From CAIXDB01 sp038327915 (GTDB lineage: Bacteria > Patescibacteriota > Minisyncoccia > Phycocordibacterales > DATDWN01): a DNA stretch of 50,454 nucleotides. This document shows positions 14,359 to 22,525 of this stretch, one piece after another (positions within the stretch are counted from its first letter, which is position 1; every line of letters begins with the position of its first letter). The notes beneath the pieces were generated by a model, which was not told the origin of the DNA, did no database searches, and saw only the letters and a list, made by a program, of their open reading frames with translations. The DNA is taken from contig JBBQLO010000002.1 of NCBI GenBank assembly GCA_038327915.1, positions 1 through 50,454 of the forward strand. Reading direction: 5' to 3'. Made by a program: the position numbers and the translations under genes.

Positions 14359-14601
14359 ATGAATACACACAAAACAGAAAAAAATACTAAAAAAGAAATT
14401 CACGCACTCATACATGATCTTCGAAATTTGTTGAGTGCAATATACAATTTTACTCAGATTTTAGAACTCTCTTTTTCTACGCATGAAATGGAGAAGGAGA
14501 AAAAAATAGTTCAACATATTTATGAATCTGCACAAAAAATGGAACATCTCATGCGCGTGCATACGGACAGCGCTCAGGGTACAGAGGACACGCACATCTA
14601 A
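14359..14601 (+). CDS. lone HisKA-like (DHp) small protein
   Basis: An 80-residue protein whose residues 14-65 look like a histidine kinase dimerisation helix pair without the ATPase. IHALIHDLRNLLSAIYNFTQ carries an H-box-like HDLRN, and a second helix ends in AQKMEHLM. It starts six bases after the receiver gene, third in the operon. It could accept phosphate from the receiver, act as a phosphatase partner, or be a truncated kinase. No frame continues into an ATPase domain downstream; the next gene is convergent. Confidence 0.7.
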   Translation: MNTHKTEKNTKKEIHALIHDLRNLLSAIYNFTQILELSFSTHEMEKEKKIVQHIYESAQKMEHLMRVHTDSAQGTEDTHI

Positions 14602-14612
14602 AGGATACAGGG

Positions 14613-15887
14613 TTATTTTTTAAGCACATTCCAGATATCCGGATCTGATCCACCATCAAGTTTAAAAATTACAATTCCCCTTACACCAAGCTTTTTAGCC
14701 AAAGTAATTTTAGCCGAAATGGCTTTCGCATCACTCCACCAAAGAAGTCGAAAAGGTGCCGAGTCTGTGTTCAACTTTACTTGTCTTAGAGTCGGAGAAC
14801 CTGTGGAATAAGTGACCGCATTTTGTCCAAATACAGATGTATCAAGCGAAGGGGTTGTAGAACTCGAGGGTGGTGTCGGCGTGGTTAGAGAAGTAGATGT
14901 TGGAACATATAAAAAACTTATTTCTCCTGCACTGTTGCGTGTAGGGCTTATGCCATATGCGGAAGCAATATCAAGTGCATATTTAGGATTAAAAGATGTC
15001 TTTCTCTCGTATATATAAGCTCCATTGTCGGGAGTAACTGTATACAAATATCCATATGTTGCAACTCCAATAACTAGTTTCTTTTTTGAAATAGTTTTTG
15101 CGGCGAGGCGTATGACTTTTTCTACCCATTGCGGGTCTGCCACAGGGACATACGGTAGAGAAGTTTGTGTATTGAGTGTGAGATCAATGGTTCCCTGGTC
15201 GTAGGTCATAATTCTGACACGATCGCAATATGTATTGATCGCTCCATAGTCATTAGCATATGTAATGTCATTCGGAGGAGTTATAAAACGATCTTCAAGA
15301 GGTGTCCGTGCTTCAATAGTACAGCTCAGTATTTTTTTACCTATTTTAGCTTTGCGGAAAGCTTTCTGTACGTCGCGGAGGAAAAAAGAAAAATATTTCT
15401 CTGTTTTAGAATCTTTGCCTTCATAATCAATATCGACTCCATCAAAATTATTCGACATTACCATGTCCACGAGTGCATGCACATGTGCTCTGCGTAATGC
15501 AGGACTTCGTAAGACCGTGTCAATAGCTGTGGGGCTACTCCACATAACCGTAGGTATTATTTTGACTTTATGTATTTTTGCAGTAGCAAATAAGTTTGGC
15601 CACGGGAGAGAGTTTATATTCATCATATCGTATAAGCTACCATTATTTTTAACTGTATATCCAAATGGACTAAGTTCAGAAAAAAGACCTATGTGACCAA
15701 TAGCTTCGAGAGTACCCGTTGCTTTTCTCCAATATGGAATCCAAGCCGAGACTTCAATTGGGTGACTTTGAACTAGCTGTGTTTTGGATTTGGGGTGACT
15801 ATTCGCAAATACAGGAAAAGCTACACTCATGAGCATTATATATAAAAAAATTTTGAAAATATGTTTTGTTTTGTGGATATTCATCAT
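14613..15887 (-). CDS. secreted GH18-family glycoside hydrolase
   Basis: A 424-residue exported enzyme. A signal peptide covers about residues 1-28. The GH18 barrel carries DGVDIDYEG near residue 145, the D-x-x-D-x-D-x-E catalytic signature, plus SAWIPYWRKATG at its start, VRIMTYDQG and KLVIGVATYGYLY. The family hydrolyses chitin-type or peptidoglycan-type beta-1,4 GlcNAc chains, and this member resembles the YaaH-like branch. A Ser/Thr/Pro-rich insert lies near residue 335. It starts five bases after the polysaccharide deacetylase gene, so the two form an operon that mirrors the fused protein at 34019. Confidence 0.9.
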   Translation of the reverse strand: MMNIHKTKHIFKIFLYIMLMSVAFPVFANSHPKSKTQLVQSHPIEVSAWIPYWRKATGTLEAIGHIGLFSELSPFGYTVKNNGSLYDMMNINSLPWPNLFATAKIHKVKIIPTVMWSSPTAIDTVLRSPALRRAHVHALVDMVMSNNFDGVDIDYEGKDSKTEKYFSFFLRDVQKAFRKAKIGKKILSCTIEARTPLEDRFITPPNDITYANDYGAINTYCDRVRIMTYDQGTIDLTLNTQTSLPYVPVADPQWVEKVIRLAAKTISKKKLVIGVATYGYLYTVTPDNGAYIYERKTSFNPKYALDIASAYGISPTRNSAGEISFLYVPTSTSLTTPTPPSSSTTPSLDTSVFGQNAVTYSTGSPTLRQVKLNTDSAPFRLLWWSDAKAISAKITLAKKLGVRGIVIFKLDGGSDPDIWNVLKK

Positions 15888-15892
15888 ATATA

Positions 15893-16702
15893 TTATTGAA
15901 ATTTCGATAGTGTCGTCGAACTCAATTCACTTATAGTAACAAATGAATACCCTTCTTTTTTAAGACGTCTAATGACCCTCGGAAGGGCTCGTATGGTGTT
16001 ATCTCGAGGGTATCCAATATGTGTGTCTCTTCCATCATGCATTACAACTATAGTGACAGGCTGCATATGTGTCAGTATTCTTCTTTCAATTTGCTTACTC
16101 GATGAATGCTTGTGGTCCCAGTCGACCGGATCAATGTTCCACAATACTATTGTATACCCTTCTTTGGTAAGTTCTGCTCGCATGGCAGAAGATAAAATAC
16201 CGTATGGTGGACGAAATAGTTTTGTATGGATACCAGTGGTAGAAACAATTACGTGGTCAGCGAGTGACAATTCATTTCTCAGTACTTCCGGAGAAGACGA
16301 TCCGAGATAACGTGGGTGGGTGTAAGTATGATTACCGATTTCATTTCCGTCTGCGACTATTCTCCTTGCTATGGTAGGATATTTTAAAATATTATTTCCT
16401 GTGCAAAAAAATGTCGCGTGTACACCCTCTTTTTTTAAAATATCTAAAATCTGCCATGTAGGAGTTCCGTATGGTCCATCATCAAATGTCAATGCGATGA
16501 CTTTCTGCATTCTTTTCTCTACTATTTTTTTTACTACTTTTATGTGCACAACAGTACTTGTACCAATCTGCGTTTCAAGTGCCGAGATGCGGAGTGGAAT
16601 TATAATAGTTGCTAAAATTAGTGCAAAAGACAACACATGATGCAAGTGAGGATAACGCATTTGTATAAAATAAAACCTAGATATGGCATTTGTAATCATC
16701 AT
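15893..16702 (-). CDS. membrane-anchored polysaccharide deacetylase
   Basis: A 269-residue NodB-homology enzyme behind an N-terminal membrane segment (about residues 20-42). Its motifs are ALTFDDGPYGTP near 71 (catalytic and metal Asp), GNEIGNHTYTHPRYLG near 118 (metal His pair), FRPPYG near 165, DPVDWD near 189 and VVMHDGR near 220. It removes N- or O-acetyl groups from surface glycans. It is first gene of an operon with the GH18 gene. TGCTATACT, six bases, then ATG 16702 predicts a leaderless transcript. Confidence 0.92.
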   Translation of the reverse strand: MMITNAISRFYFIQMRYPHLHHVLSFALILATIIIPLRISALETQIGTSTVVHIKVVKKIVEKRMQKVIALTFDDGPYGTPTWQILDILKKEGVHATFFCTGNNILKYPTIARRIVADGNEIGNHTYTHPRYLGSSSPEVLRNELSLADHVIVSTTGIHTKLFRPPYGILSSAMRAELTKEGYTIVLWNIDPVDWDHKHSSSKQIERRILTHMQPVTIVVMHDGRDTHIGYPRDNTIRALPRVIRRLKKEGYSFVTISELSSTTLSKFQ

Positions 16703-16717
16703 TAATATAGTATAGCA
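16703..16717 (-). promoter_or_regulatory. extended -10 placed six bases before ATG
   Basis: On the minus strand: TGC + TATACT (16709-16714), then ATATTA, then ATG 16702. It matches the spacing seen at lexA copy 1. Confidence 0.65.
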
Positions 16718-16857
16718 CTTATAAAAAGTGTTTTGAGCAATGAAACAAAAGAATTTAAAACCTCATTAAGATTTTTTTACAGCTAGTTTTGTTACAAGCC
16801 ATAATTTGATATACTAGCTGAATATAATTTTAATTACGTAATTACATCATATATCAT

Positions 16858-17076
16858 ATGAAAACAATGACATGTGCTCAGATGGGAGGCCCGTGCGACA
16901 CAAAAATAACTGTAGAAACAAAAGAAGAAATGATGAAAGCTGCAATGATACATTTAGAAACAATGCATCCTGAAATGGCTCAAACTATTAAAGAAACACC
17001 CCCGGAGGACCCAATGATGGTTGCGTGGGGTCAAAAATTCGCTGCAGATTGGGAAGCATCCCCCACTATAGAATAA
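16858..17076 (+). CDS. DUF1059-like small protein
   Basis: A 72-residue protein opening with MKTMTCAQMGGPCDTKI, the DUF1059 N-terminal signature, followed by a helix rich in Met and Glu (KEEMMKAAMIHLETMHP). The family is small, soluble and of unknown function; its paired Cys residues are conserved. A TATACT about 40 bases upstream may be its promoter. It precedes the secreted PG-binding protein, possibly on the same transcript. Confidence 0.8.
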   Translation: MKTMTCAQMGGPCDTKITVETKEEMMKAAMIHLETMHPEMAQTIKETPPEDPMMVAWGQKFAADWEASPTIE

Positions 17077-17105
17077 TTACACGTATAACACATAAAAAAA
17101 CACAT

Positions 17106-18041
17106 ATGAAATATATATATATTGCTGGAGGATTACTGTCAATTTTTCTCCTCATACCCTCTACTCATGGACGAGTTAGTGCAGAAAATATAGACGGTAC
17201 AATTCAAACCATGACCCAAACTACTGCCAATCCTGATGCACAATCTCAAATACAAGCTTTGATAAAACAAATCGAAATACTTCGGGACCAAATAGATAAA
17301 ATTCGTCACACAAATACTCCGCAAGAAGATTTACACAATTTATCTCATGATGGTGACTTTGGACATGACGCACAAACGCAACCAACGCACATGTGGGATC
17401 AAGCATCGAGTACGTCTATGTTTGGAACTACGACACCAAATATGCAGTGCTTTGGAAATCGAAAATTTAAAATTGGAGACCATGGTGACGATGTTAAACA
17501 GCTTCAAAATCAAATGGGAGTTGATTCTTCGGTCTATTCTGGTAAACCTACTGGATATTTTGGAAATCAATCGCAAAAAGCTTTTCTAAAGTTTAAAAGA
17601 AAAATGGGTGATAAAATCTGTCACCCATATATGCAAAATAGCAGCCAGAATGATGGACAAAATAGTATGAAATATAGTGACATGAAAGACAGAATGGATG
17701 ACCACCAAGATATACACATTCAAGTAGGCACGACGACAGCTATCAACATGACGAGCATCAGCATTATGTCCAAAGATGGTTCAACTCAGACATTTTCTAT
17801 CGCTTCAAGCACTATTTTCCAAATGTTTGTAGCAGGCAGTGAACCAAAAGTAGGATTAATAACAGATATTTCAATCGGTGATTTTGTAAGAATTCATTTT
17901 AAGAAAAATCAAGATGGAAATATGCTTGCAGTGCATATCATGAAAGGAATACCCCAAAACCCTCCTTTTATGCAAGGAAGGTCACAGTCAGAAAATAGCG
18001 GTGACATGATGAATGGAAAAAAAAAGACAGGTGACCATTAG
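17106..18041 (+). CDS. secreted peptidoglycan-binding domain protein
   Basis: A 311-residue exported protein. The signal peptide is at residues 1-25 (YIYIAGGLLSIFLLIPSTHG). A coiled-coil-like stretch QIQALIKQIEILRDQIDKI lies near 43-61. The PG_binding_1 domain spans about 115-170 (FKIGDHGDDVKQLQNQMG, GYFGNQSQKAFLKFK). The C-terminal half, rich in Met, Asp and His, has a beta-type SIMSKDGSTQTFSIASST segment. The ATG at 17106 was chosen because the signal peptide starts there; a longer frame overlaps the upstream gene. It should bind cell-wall peptidoglycan. It is followed 14 bases later by uppP. Confidence 0.85.
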   Translation: MKYIYIAGGLLSIFLLIPSTHGRVSAENIDGTIQTMTQTTANPDAQSQIQALIKQIEILRDQIDKIRHTNTPQEDLHNLSHDGDFGHDAQTQPTHMWDQASSTSMFGTTTPNMQCFGNRKFKIGDHGDDVKQLQNQMGVDSSVYSGKPTGYFGNQSQKAFLKFKRKMGDKICHPYMQNSSQNDGQNSMKYSDMKDRMDDHQDIHIQVGTTTAINMTSISIMSKDGSTQTFSIASSTIFQMFVAGSEPKVGLITDISIGDFVRIHFKKNQDGNMLAVHIMKGIPQNPPFMQGRSQSENSGDMMNGKKKTGDH

Positions 18042-18055
18042 ATCCAAACCTTATA

Positions 18056-18943
18056 ATGCTTACATACTTCCAAGCAATTATACTCGGTTTGCTTCAGGGT
18101 ATAACTGAGCTTTTCCCAATTTCTAGTCTCGGTCATAGTGTGATTTTACCTAAACTATTTCACTGGAATATAAACCAGAGTGGCAACTTCTTCCTTATCT
18201 TTCTTGTAGCTACCCACCTCGCCACAGCCTGTGTTCTTTTCGGGTACTACTTAACGGATTGGCTCGCAATAGGTAAAGGTGTGCTCCGATCTCTCAAGGA
18301 ACGCAAAATTGACGAGCAAGACACGTATGCAAAGCTTGGCTGGCTTCTTGTGGTTAGCACTGTACCAGTTGGAATTCTAGGGCTTTTATTTGAAGAAAAA
18401 ATAAAAAAACTATTTGCTCAACCTCAATATGTTGCTATGTTTCTTGTGGGAAATGGTCTCATGCTAGGAGCAATGGAGATATTTAAAAAAAGAAAAGTGA
18501 CAGAAATACAGACAGAGACACAGCAAACGCATAAAGACATCACCCAAAGTAGTGACGCTCGAATTGCAAAGCTACGATGGACTCAGGCAATAGCCATCGG
18601 CTTTGCCCAGGCAGTTGCACTCATTCCAGGATTCTCTCGCACAGGGTCAACACTCGGAGGTGGACTACTCACAGGACTCCATCACGAGGATGCTGTGCGA
18701 TATTCTTTTCTGCTCGCAACACCAGTTATCCTCGCGGCTAATATACTGAAATTACCTGACTTGTTTACAACCCATACAGATGCAAATGCTTTTGGCCCTC
18801 TACTAGTAGGGTGCGCATCTTCCGCTATCGCCGCTTATTTTTCTGTTCGATTTCTTACTCGATATTTCAAAGAAAACAGCCTTACACCATTTGCTATTTA
18901 CTGTATTGTATTTGGAATATTTACTTCTCTCATTTTCTTATGA
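18056..18943 (+). CDS. uppP: undecaprenyl-diphosphatase
   Basis: A 295-residue polytopic membrane enzyme that recycles undecaprenyl pyrophosphate to the monophosphate carrier for peptidoglycan and surface glycan synthesis. Its two signature regions are present: LGLLQGITELFPISSLGH near residue 10 (E-x-x-x-P-I-S-S) and ALIPGFSRTGSTLGGGL near residue 190 (P-G-x-S-R-S/T-G). Length is typical. It ends with TGA, overlapping the convergent gene at 18938 by six bases. The enzyme also gives bacitracin tolerance in other bacteria. Confidence 0.95.
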   Translation: MLTYFQAIILGLLQGITELFPISSLGHSVILPKLFHWNINQSGNFFLIFLVATHLATACVLFGYYLTDWLAIGKGVLRSLKERKIDEQDTYAKLGWLLVVSTVPVGILGLLFEEKIKKLFAQPQYVAMFLVGNGLMLGAMEIFKKRKVTEIQTETQQTHKDITQSSDARIAKLRWTQAIAIGFAQAVALIPGFSRTGSTLGGGLLTGLHHEDAVRYSFLLATPVILAANILKLPDLFTTHTDANAFGPLLVGCASSAIAAYFSVRFLTRYFKENSLTPFAIYCIVFGIFTSLIFL

Positions 18944-19171
18944 CAGCTCGATAGATTTTTTTCCAGTCTGAAACCACGTGAAAGCAAAGGTTGCTAAGCC
19001 CAGGAGTACAGATGCAATTCCATGTTTAATGTGCACGCGGGTCGAGTAGGCTTCAAAACCTGGCATATATCCAGGCAGAGATCCTGCTGGCACATTTAAG
19101 TATTCGAAGGCGAGTACAAAAAACGTAATACCAATAATAACCGAAAGGCCTATAATTAATTTTTTATTCAT
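18938..19171 (-). CDS. small two-helix membrane protein
   Basis: A 77-residue protein with two transmembrane segments (about residues 5-23 and 55-70) separated by a polar loop GYMPGFEAYSTRVHIKHG. No family was recognised. TATACT (19178-19183), six bases, then ATG 19171 fixes the start and predicts a leaderless mRNA; an upstream ATG at 19186 would overlap the promoter. It is convergent with uppP. Confidence 0.7.
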   Translation of the reverse strand: MNKKLIIGLSVIIGITFFVLAFEYLNVPAGSLPGYMPGFEAYSTRVHIKHGIASVLLGLATFAFTWFQTGKKSIELS

Positions 19172-19183
19172 GACGGAAGTATA
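19172..19183 (-). promoter_or_regulatory. -10 element six bases before ATG
   Basis: On the minus strand: TATACT (19178-19183), TCCGTC, then ATG 19171. It has the same -10 hexamer and spacing as lexA copy 1. Confidence 0.6.
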
Positions 19184-19194
19184 CATTAAATAAA

Positions 19195-19230
19195 TTTAAA
19201 AAACACCGATTCAATGAATCGGTGTTTTTT
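19195..19230 (-). terminator. bidirectional hairpin terminator
   Basis: ACACCGATT (19202-19210) pairs with AATCGGTGT (19216-19224), with A/T runs on both sides. It lies below the minus-strand gene ending at 19275. Confidence 0.8.
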
Positions 19231-19274
19231 TATTTATTTAATTATCTTGTTTGATTTTTAAAATATAAGTAAAG

Positions 19275-19613
19275 TTACCGTCTCGTGGTTGTACTAAGTG
19301 GAGTATTTACAACACCTGCTGACAAAGGAATACCTGATCCGTCACCGTACATCATGGGCTGGTATCGCATCATGCGGTAGTACCCACCTCCTTCACTTGC
19401 TTCAATACGATATTGTAATTCCCCTACTTTCATACCAATAGAAAAAATCGAAAAAATGATAAAAATACCTAGAAACCATCGAAGTATGACGTGACGTCCA
19501 TGCCCATGATACCCGCACATTCCCATACACATTCCTGTGCTCCCTACATTACACGTACCACACATACATCCATTTGGATGCATGTTGTTACTATTTTTAT
19601 TATTGTCTTGCAT
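19275..19613 (-). CDS. membrane protein with Cys/Met/His-rich N-terminus
   Basis: A 112-residue protein. The first 40 residues are packed with possible metal ligands (HPNGCMCGTCNVG, MCMGMCGYHGHGRH). One transmembrane helix follows (about 44-62, WFLGIFIIFSIFSIGMKVG), then a Tyr/Met-rich tail (YYRMMRYQPMMYG). The composition suggests copper or other soft-metal binding on one face of the membrane, but no family was recognised. It is a single-gene unit with its own terminator. Confidence 0.7.
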   Translation of the reverse strand: MQDNNKNSNNMHPNGCMCGTCNVGSTGMCMGMCGYHGHGRHVILRWFLGIFIIFSIFSIGMKVGELQYRIEASEGGGYYRMMRYQPMMYGDGSGIPLSAGVVNTPLSTTTRR

Positions 19614-19657
19614 TATTTTTGTACATTATATGAATAATATATGAACAGTATAACATA

Positions 19658-20680
19658 TTATTTTTGTTTCAAGACAATAATTTTGTACACATTAATAACT
19701 GAAATAAATAAGGACAAAACAATTGGTCCAAAAATAAATCCTAGCGGACCAAAAAATATAAGGCCACCAAATATTGAGAACAAAATAAATAAAGGTGAAA
19801 CATCTAAACCTTTACCAAAAAAGTAGGTTGTTAAAATATTATCTACTAAAAAAATAGTGAGTATTCCAAATATACCGAGCAAAATGCCCTGAGCAATATG
19901 GTGTCCGAGTATAAGAACAATAACAGCAGGGACTATGGCAAAAGGCGTCCCGAGACCTGGAACAGCTGCAATTATGGCGCCAAGGCTTCCCCATAGCATT
20001 GGATTAGGAATACCTGCCACATACAAGCTTCCTGCTAAAAGGATCCAACGAATTAAGCCAACAAAAAGAGTTCCTTTAATAACGGAATTAATAGTTGCTT
20101 TTGTAGAAGCAATAATTTTTTCAGTATGTTCGGACTCGAAAGGAGAAAGTTCAACAATAGATTTGACTATACTCTGTCCATCACGAAGCATAAAAAAGAA
20201 AGCGAAAAGCAAGAAAAAAGTTTGGAATACAATGTATGCAGTTCCTGAAATTAAACCTGCTAGATTTGATGAAACAAAAAGAGCTGCTCTGTCTATATAT
20301 TGGGAAACATTAAAAGTAAAATTTGGAAAAAAATGCTGAACAGGAGTCTCTACTGTCTTTTGTAAAACAGAGATATAGTGGGATTGGCCAGTGGCAAAAC
20401 TAGTCACAAGACCCTGCGAATCTTGGAAGATAAGAACCCCAAGGCCAAGTAGTGGTGCAATTATAAATATAAGTCCTAGTATCACAACCCCTCCTGCCAC
20501 AAGACTATTACCTCTGGGAAATATCCTTGTGAGTTTTTCGTACACGGGCCATACCAGGACAGCCAGTACTGCCGCAAGTACAATCACCGGAAAGAAAGGC
20601 AGGAAAACAAGGAAAGTGAGCAAGCTTATCCCCGTCAGAAAAACAAAAAGCGAATTCATTTCCAATTTGTTTTTTTCCAT
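19658..20680 (-). CDS. AI-2E family transporter (PerM/YdiK-like)
   Basis: A 340-residue membrane protein with about eight transmembrane segments. It shows the family core PVYEKLTRIFPRGNSLVAGG, an inserted amphipathic region (SHYISVLQKTVETPVQHFF), then LFAFFFMLRDGQ, GLIRWILLAGSLYVAGIPNP and FGPLGFIFGPIVLSLF. Members export small molecules or act as ion antiporters; the substrate is not evident. ATG 20680 is preferred over a TTG at 20698. It follows the SGNH hydrolase gene by 18 bases on the same strand. Confidence 0.92.
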   Translation of the reverse strand: MEKNKLEMNSLFVFLTGISLLTFLVFLPFFPVIVLAAVLAVLVWPVYEKLTRIFPRGNSLVAGGVVILGLIFIIAPLLGLGVLIFQDSQGLVTSFATGQSHYISVLQKTVETPVQHFFPNFTFNVSQYIDRAALFVSSNLAGLISGTAYIVFQTFFLLFAFFFMLRDGQSIVKSIVELSPFESEHTEKIIASTKATINSVIKGTLFVGLIRWILLAGSLYVAGIPNPMLWGSLGAIIAAVPGLGTPFAIVPAVIVLILGHHIAQGILLGIFGILTIFLVDNILTTYFFGKGLDVSPLFILFSIFGGLIFFGPLGFIFGPIVLSLFISVINVYKIIVLKQK

Positions 20681-20698
20681 ATATGGTTTAGTATGCAA

Positions 20699-21418
20699 CT
20701 AAATACCAGTTAATGCAATCCGTTTATACCAAAATTTATATGCATCACCAGTAACGTGAAATTGATCGGTAGCATAGTAGAAAGTTGTGTTTTTTGAAAA
20801 AGGATCACGTGAACCTGCATAATAAAGATCAACGTAAGTTACTCTAGCTGCTACGGCCACCTCTTCAAATGCCCTGAAAAATTGTCGGCTACGGTAGCTA
20901 TAAAACCAACTGACTGGCGGCAAGAATATGGGTGCATGACCAACATCTCCTGCTGTCAAAAATATGACCCTATCTGCGTGAGCACGGGCAAGGAGAAGAA
21001 GGGCCTCAAGAAGTTGTTTTGTGTTCGTCAAAGGTGACATTTGTACAATATCGTTGGCACCGAGCTGAATGATGATGACGTTGAAATGAATTTCAGGTTC
21101 CGTAGACACAAGAGACTGCATGACCAAAAGACCATCATTAATTTTTGAACCACTGACTGCAAGATTTATTATTTTTGCTTGAGGATGATCGTGAGAAAAA
21201 TATCCCGCAATTGTTTTATCTTCAGACCGAGCACCTACTCCCACTGCCAAGCTGTCTCCAATAAACAGGGCATTTGAATTTGGGCGAGCGGGTGTGTATG
21301 AAAATGGGTGTGTATGTTTGACTAATGCAAGACTTATGCGCGAAAGTCTGTATATGCGTAGGCTTTGATAACCCAGAAATGCAAATAAAATGAGAGAAAA
21401 AATAAAAATGTATTTCAT
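20699..21418 (-). CDS. membrane-anchored SGNH/GDSL hydrolase
   Basis: A 239-residue esterase-type protein with an N-terminal membrane segment (residues 1-18). Its blocks are ALFIGDSLAVGVGA near 50 (nucleophile Ser in GDS), AVSGSKIND (Gly block), IIIQLGANDIVQM near 118 (Asn block) and TDQFHVTGDAY near 217 (catalytic Asp-x-x-His). It probably removes acyl groups from wall or surface sugars outside the membrane. It is co-directional with the AI-2E gene and divergent from mscL. Confidence 0.88.
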   Translation of the reverse strand: MKYIFIFSLILFAFLGYQSLRIYRLSRISLALVKHTHPFSYTPARPNSNALFIGDSLAVGVGARSEDKTIAGYFSHDHPQAKIINLAVSGSKINDGLLVMQSLVSTEPEIHFNVIIIQLGANDIVQMSPLTNTKQLLEALLLLARAHADRVIFLTAGDVGHAPIFLPPVSWFYSYRSRQFFRAFEEVAVAARVTYVDLYYAGSRDPFSKNTTFYYATDQFHVTGDAYKFWYKRIALTGI

Positions 21419-21486
21419 GAATTTAATTGAAAAAACGACTTATCACTGCTATAATAGTGTAGTTAATATATTTATCTCATAATTTT

Positions 21487-21891
21487 ATGATTTCTGGATT
21501 TAAACAATTTATACTTCGTGGCAATGTCATTGACCTAGCCGTTGGCGTCGTTATAGGTGCTTCTTTCAACAACGTGATTACTGCACTCGTAAAAGACGTA
21601 TTAACGCCTCTTATAGCAGCAATTTTAAGGGCGCCAGATTTTTCAGGTATGAAATTTACCATTAATGGAAGTCAATTTATGTATGGAGATTTTATCAACA
21701 ATCTTATATCTTTCATACTTATAGCTGGAACTGTTTATTTTTTTGTAGTCGTACCTCTAAACAAACTTATTGCACGCATGAATCCAGAAAAACCAATACA
21801 ACCAAATACCAAAAAGTGTCCCGAATGTCTTTCTGAAATTCCCTTAGAAGCACGTCGTTGCTCTCATTGTATTGTCCAACTTGTATCGTAG
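21487..21891 (+). CDS. mscL: large-conductance mechanosensitive channel with zinc-ribbon tail
   Basis: A 134-residue MscL. The N-terminal helix and first transmembrane segment are FILRGNVIDLAVGVVIGASF, the second is FILIAGTVYFFVVVPLN near 75. It opens under membrane tension to release solutes on osmotic downshift. The C-terminus carries a C-x2-C ... C-x2-C zinc ribbon (KKCPECLSEIPLEARRCSHC, residues about 108-127) in place of the usual helical bundle. A perfect extended -10 TGCTATAAT lies about 30 bases upstream of the ATG. Confidence 0.93.
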   Translation: MISGFKQFILRGNVIDLAVGVVIGASFNNVITALVKDVLTPLIAAILRAPDFSGMKFTINGSQFMYGDFINNLISFILIAGTVYFFVVVPLNKLIARMNPEKPIQPNTKKCPECLSEIPLEARRCSHCIVQLVS

Positions 21892-21911
21892 AATAAAAGG
21901 TAAAAATAACT

Positions 21912-22313
21912 TTAGTGTGTTTCCAAGTCTAAACAAACGGAATTCATGCAGTACCTTTTGCCACTGCCAGTAGGACCATCATTAAATACGTGTCCGAGGT
22001 GTGAACCGCACCGAGCACAAAGTACTTCTGTGCGTTCCATGCCCATACTCTTGTCTGTAATTTCTTTGACACTCCCTTGTATAGCTTGATCAAACGATGG
22101 CCATCCAGTACCCGAATTAAATTTAGCGGTAGAATCAAAAAGAGGATTTCCACACACCATGCAGGCATACATGCCCTCTGCCGTCTCGTGCAGGTATTTT
22201 CCACTTCCGGGGGCTTCGGTACCTTTTTCACGCAAAACATGATATTGCTCTGGTGTAAGCTTTGCTTTTATTTCTTCTTCGGTTGGAATTGTGTTTTTGT
22301 CTGTATTATTCAT
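21912..22313 (-). CDS. msrB: peptide methionine-R-sulfoxide reductase
   Basis: A 133-residue MsrB that reduces methionine-R-sulfoxide in proteins. It shows LTPEQYHVLREKGTEAPGSG, SGTGWPSFDQAI, the zinc-binding pairs ACMVCG and LCARCGSHLGHVF, and the catalytic Cys in KRYCMNSVCLDL near residue 121. Length is normal for a stand-alone domain. No fused MsrA and no msrA nearby. The 212 bases upstream contain no clear gene. Confidence 0.95.
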   Translation of the reverse strand: MNNTDKNTIPTEEEIKAKLTPEQYHVLREKGTEAPGSGKYLHETAEGMYACMVCGNPLFDSTAKFNSGTGWPSFDQAIQGSVKEITDKSMGMERTEVLCARCGSHLGHVFNDGPTGSGKRYCMNSVCLDLETH

Positions 22314-22525
22314 ATTAATTTTAGTATTATTTTTTTACATTCTACTGCTTTTTTAATAATTTTACAAATTGTTTTTTTACTTTCTCCAGTTTTGGATTGA
22401 TAGATACTTCGCAATAAACCGCTTTGGAATGTGCCGTATTATAGTTTTTATCTTAGTTTTCTGCTGAATAAATTTTCAATCGGAACTATTTCTGTGACGA
22501 TTTTTGCGTATAACATATCAATCTT

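Noticed and set aside
22314..22525. Short minus-strand frame with IVTEIVPIENLFSRKL between mltG and msrB
   Set aside because: Only 22 codons before a stop; similarity to a PriA-like N-terminus is too faint.
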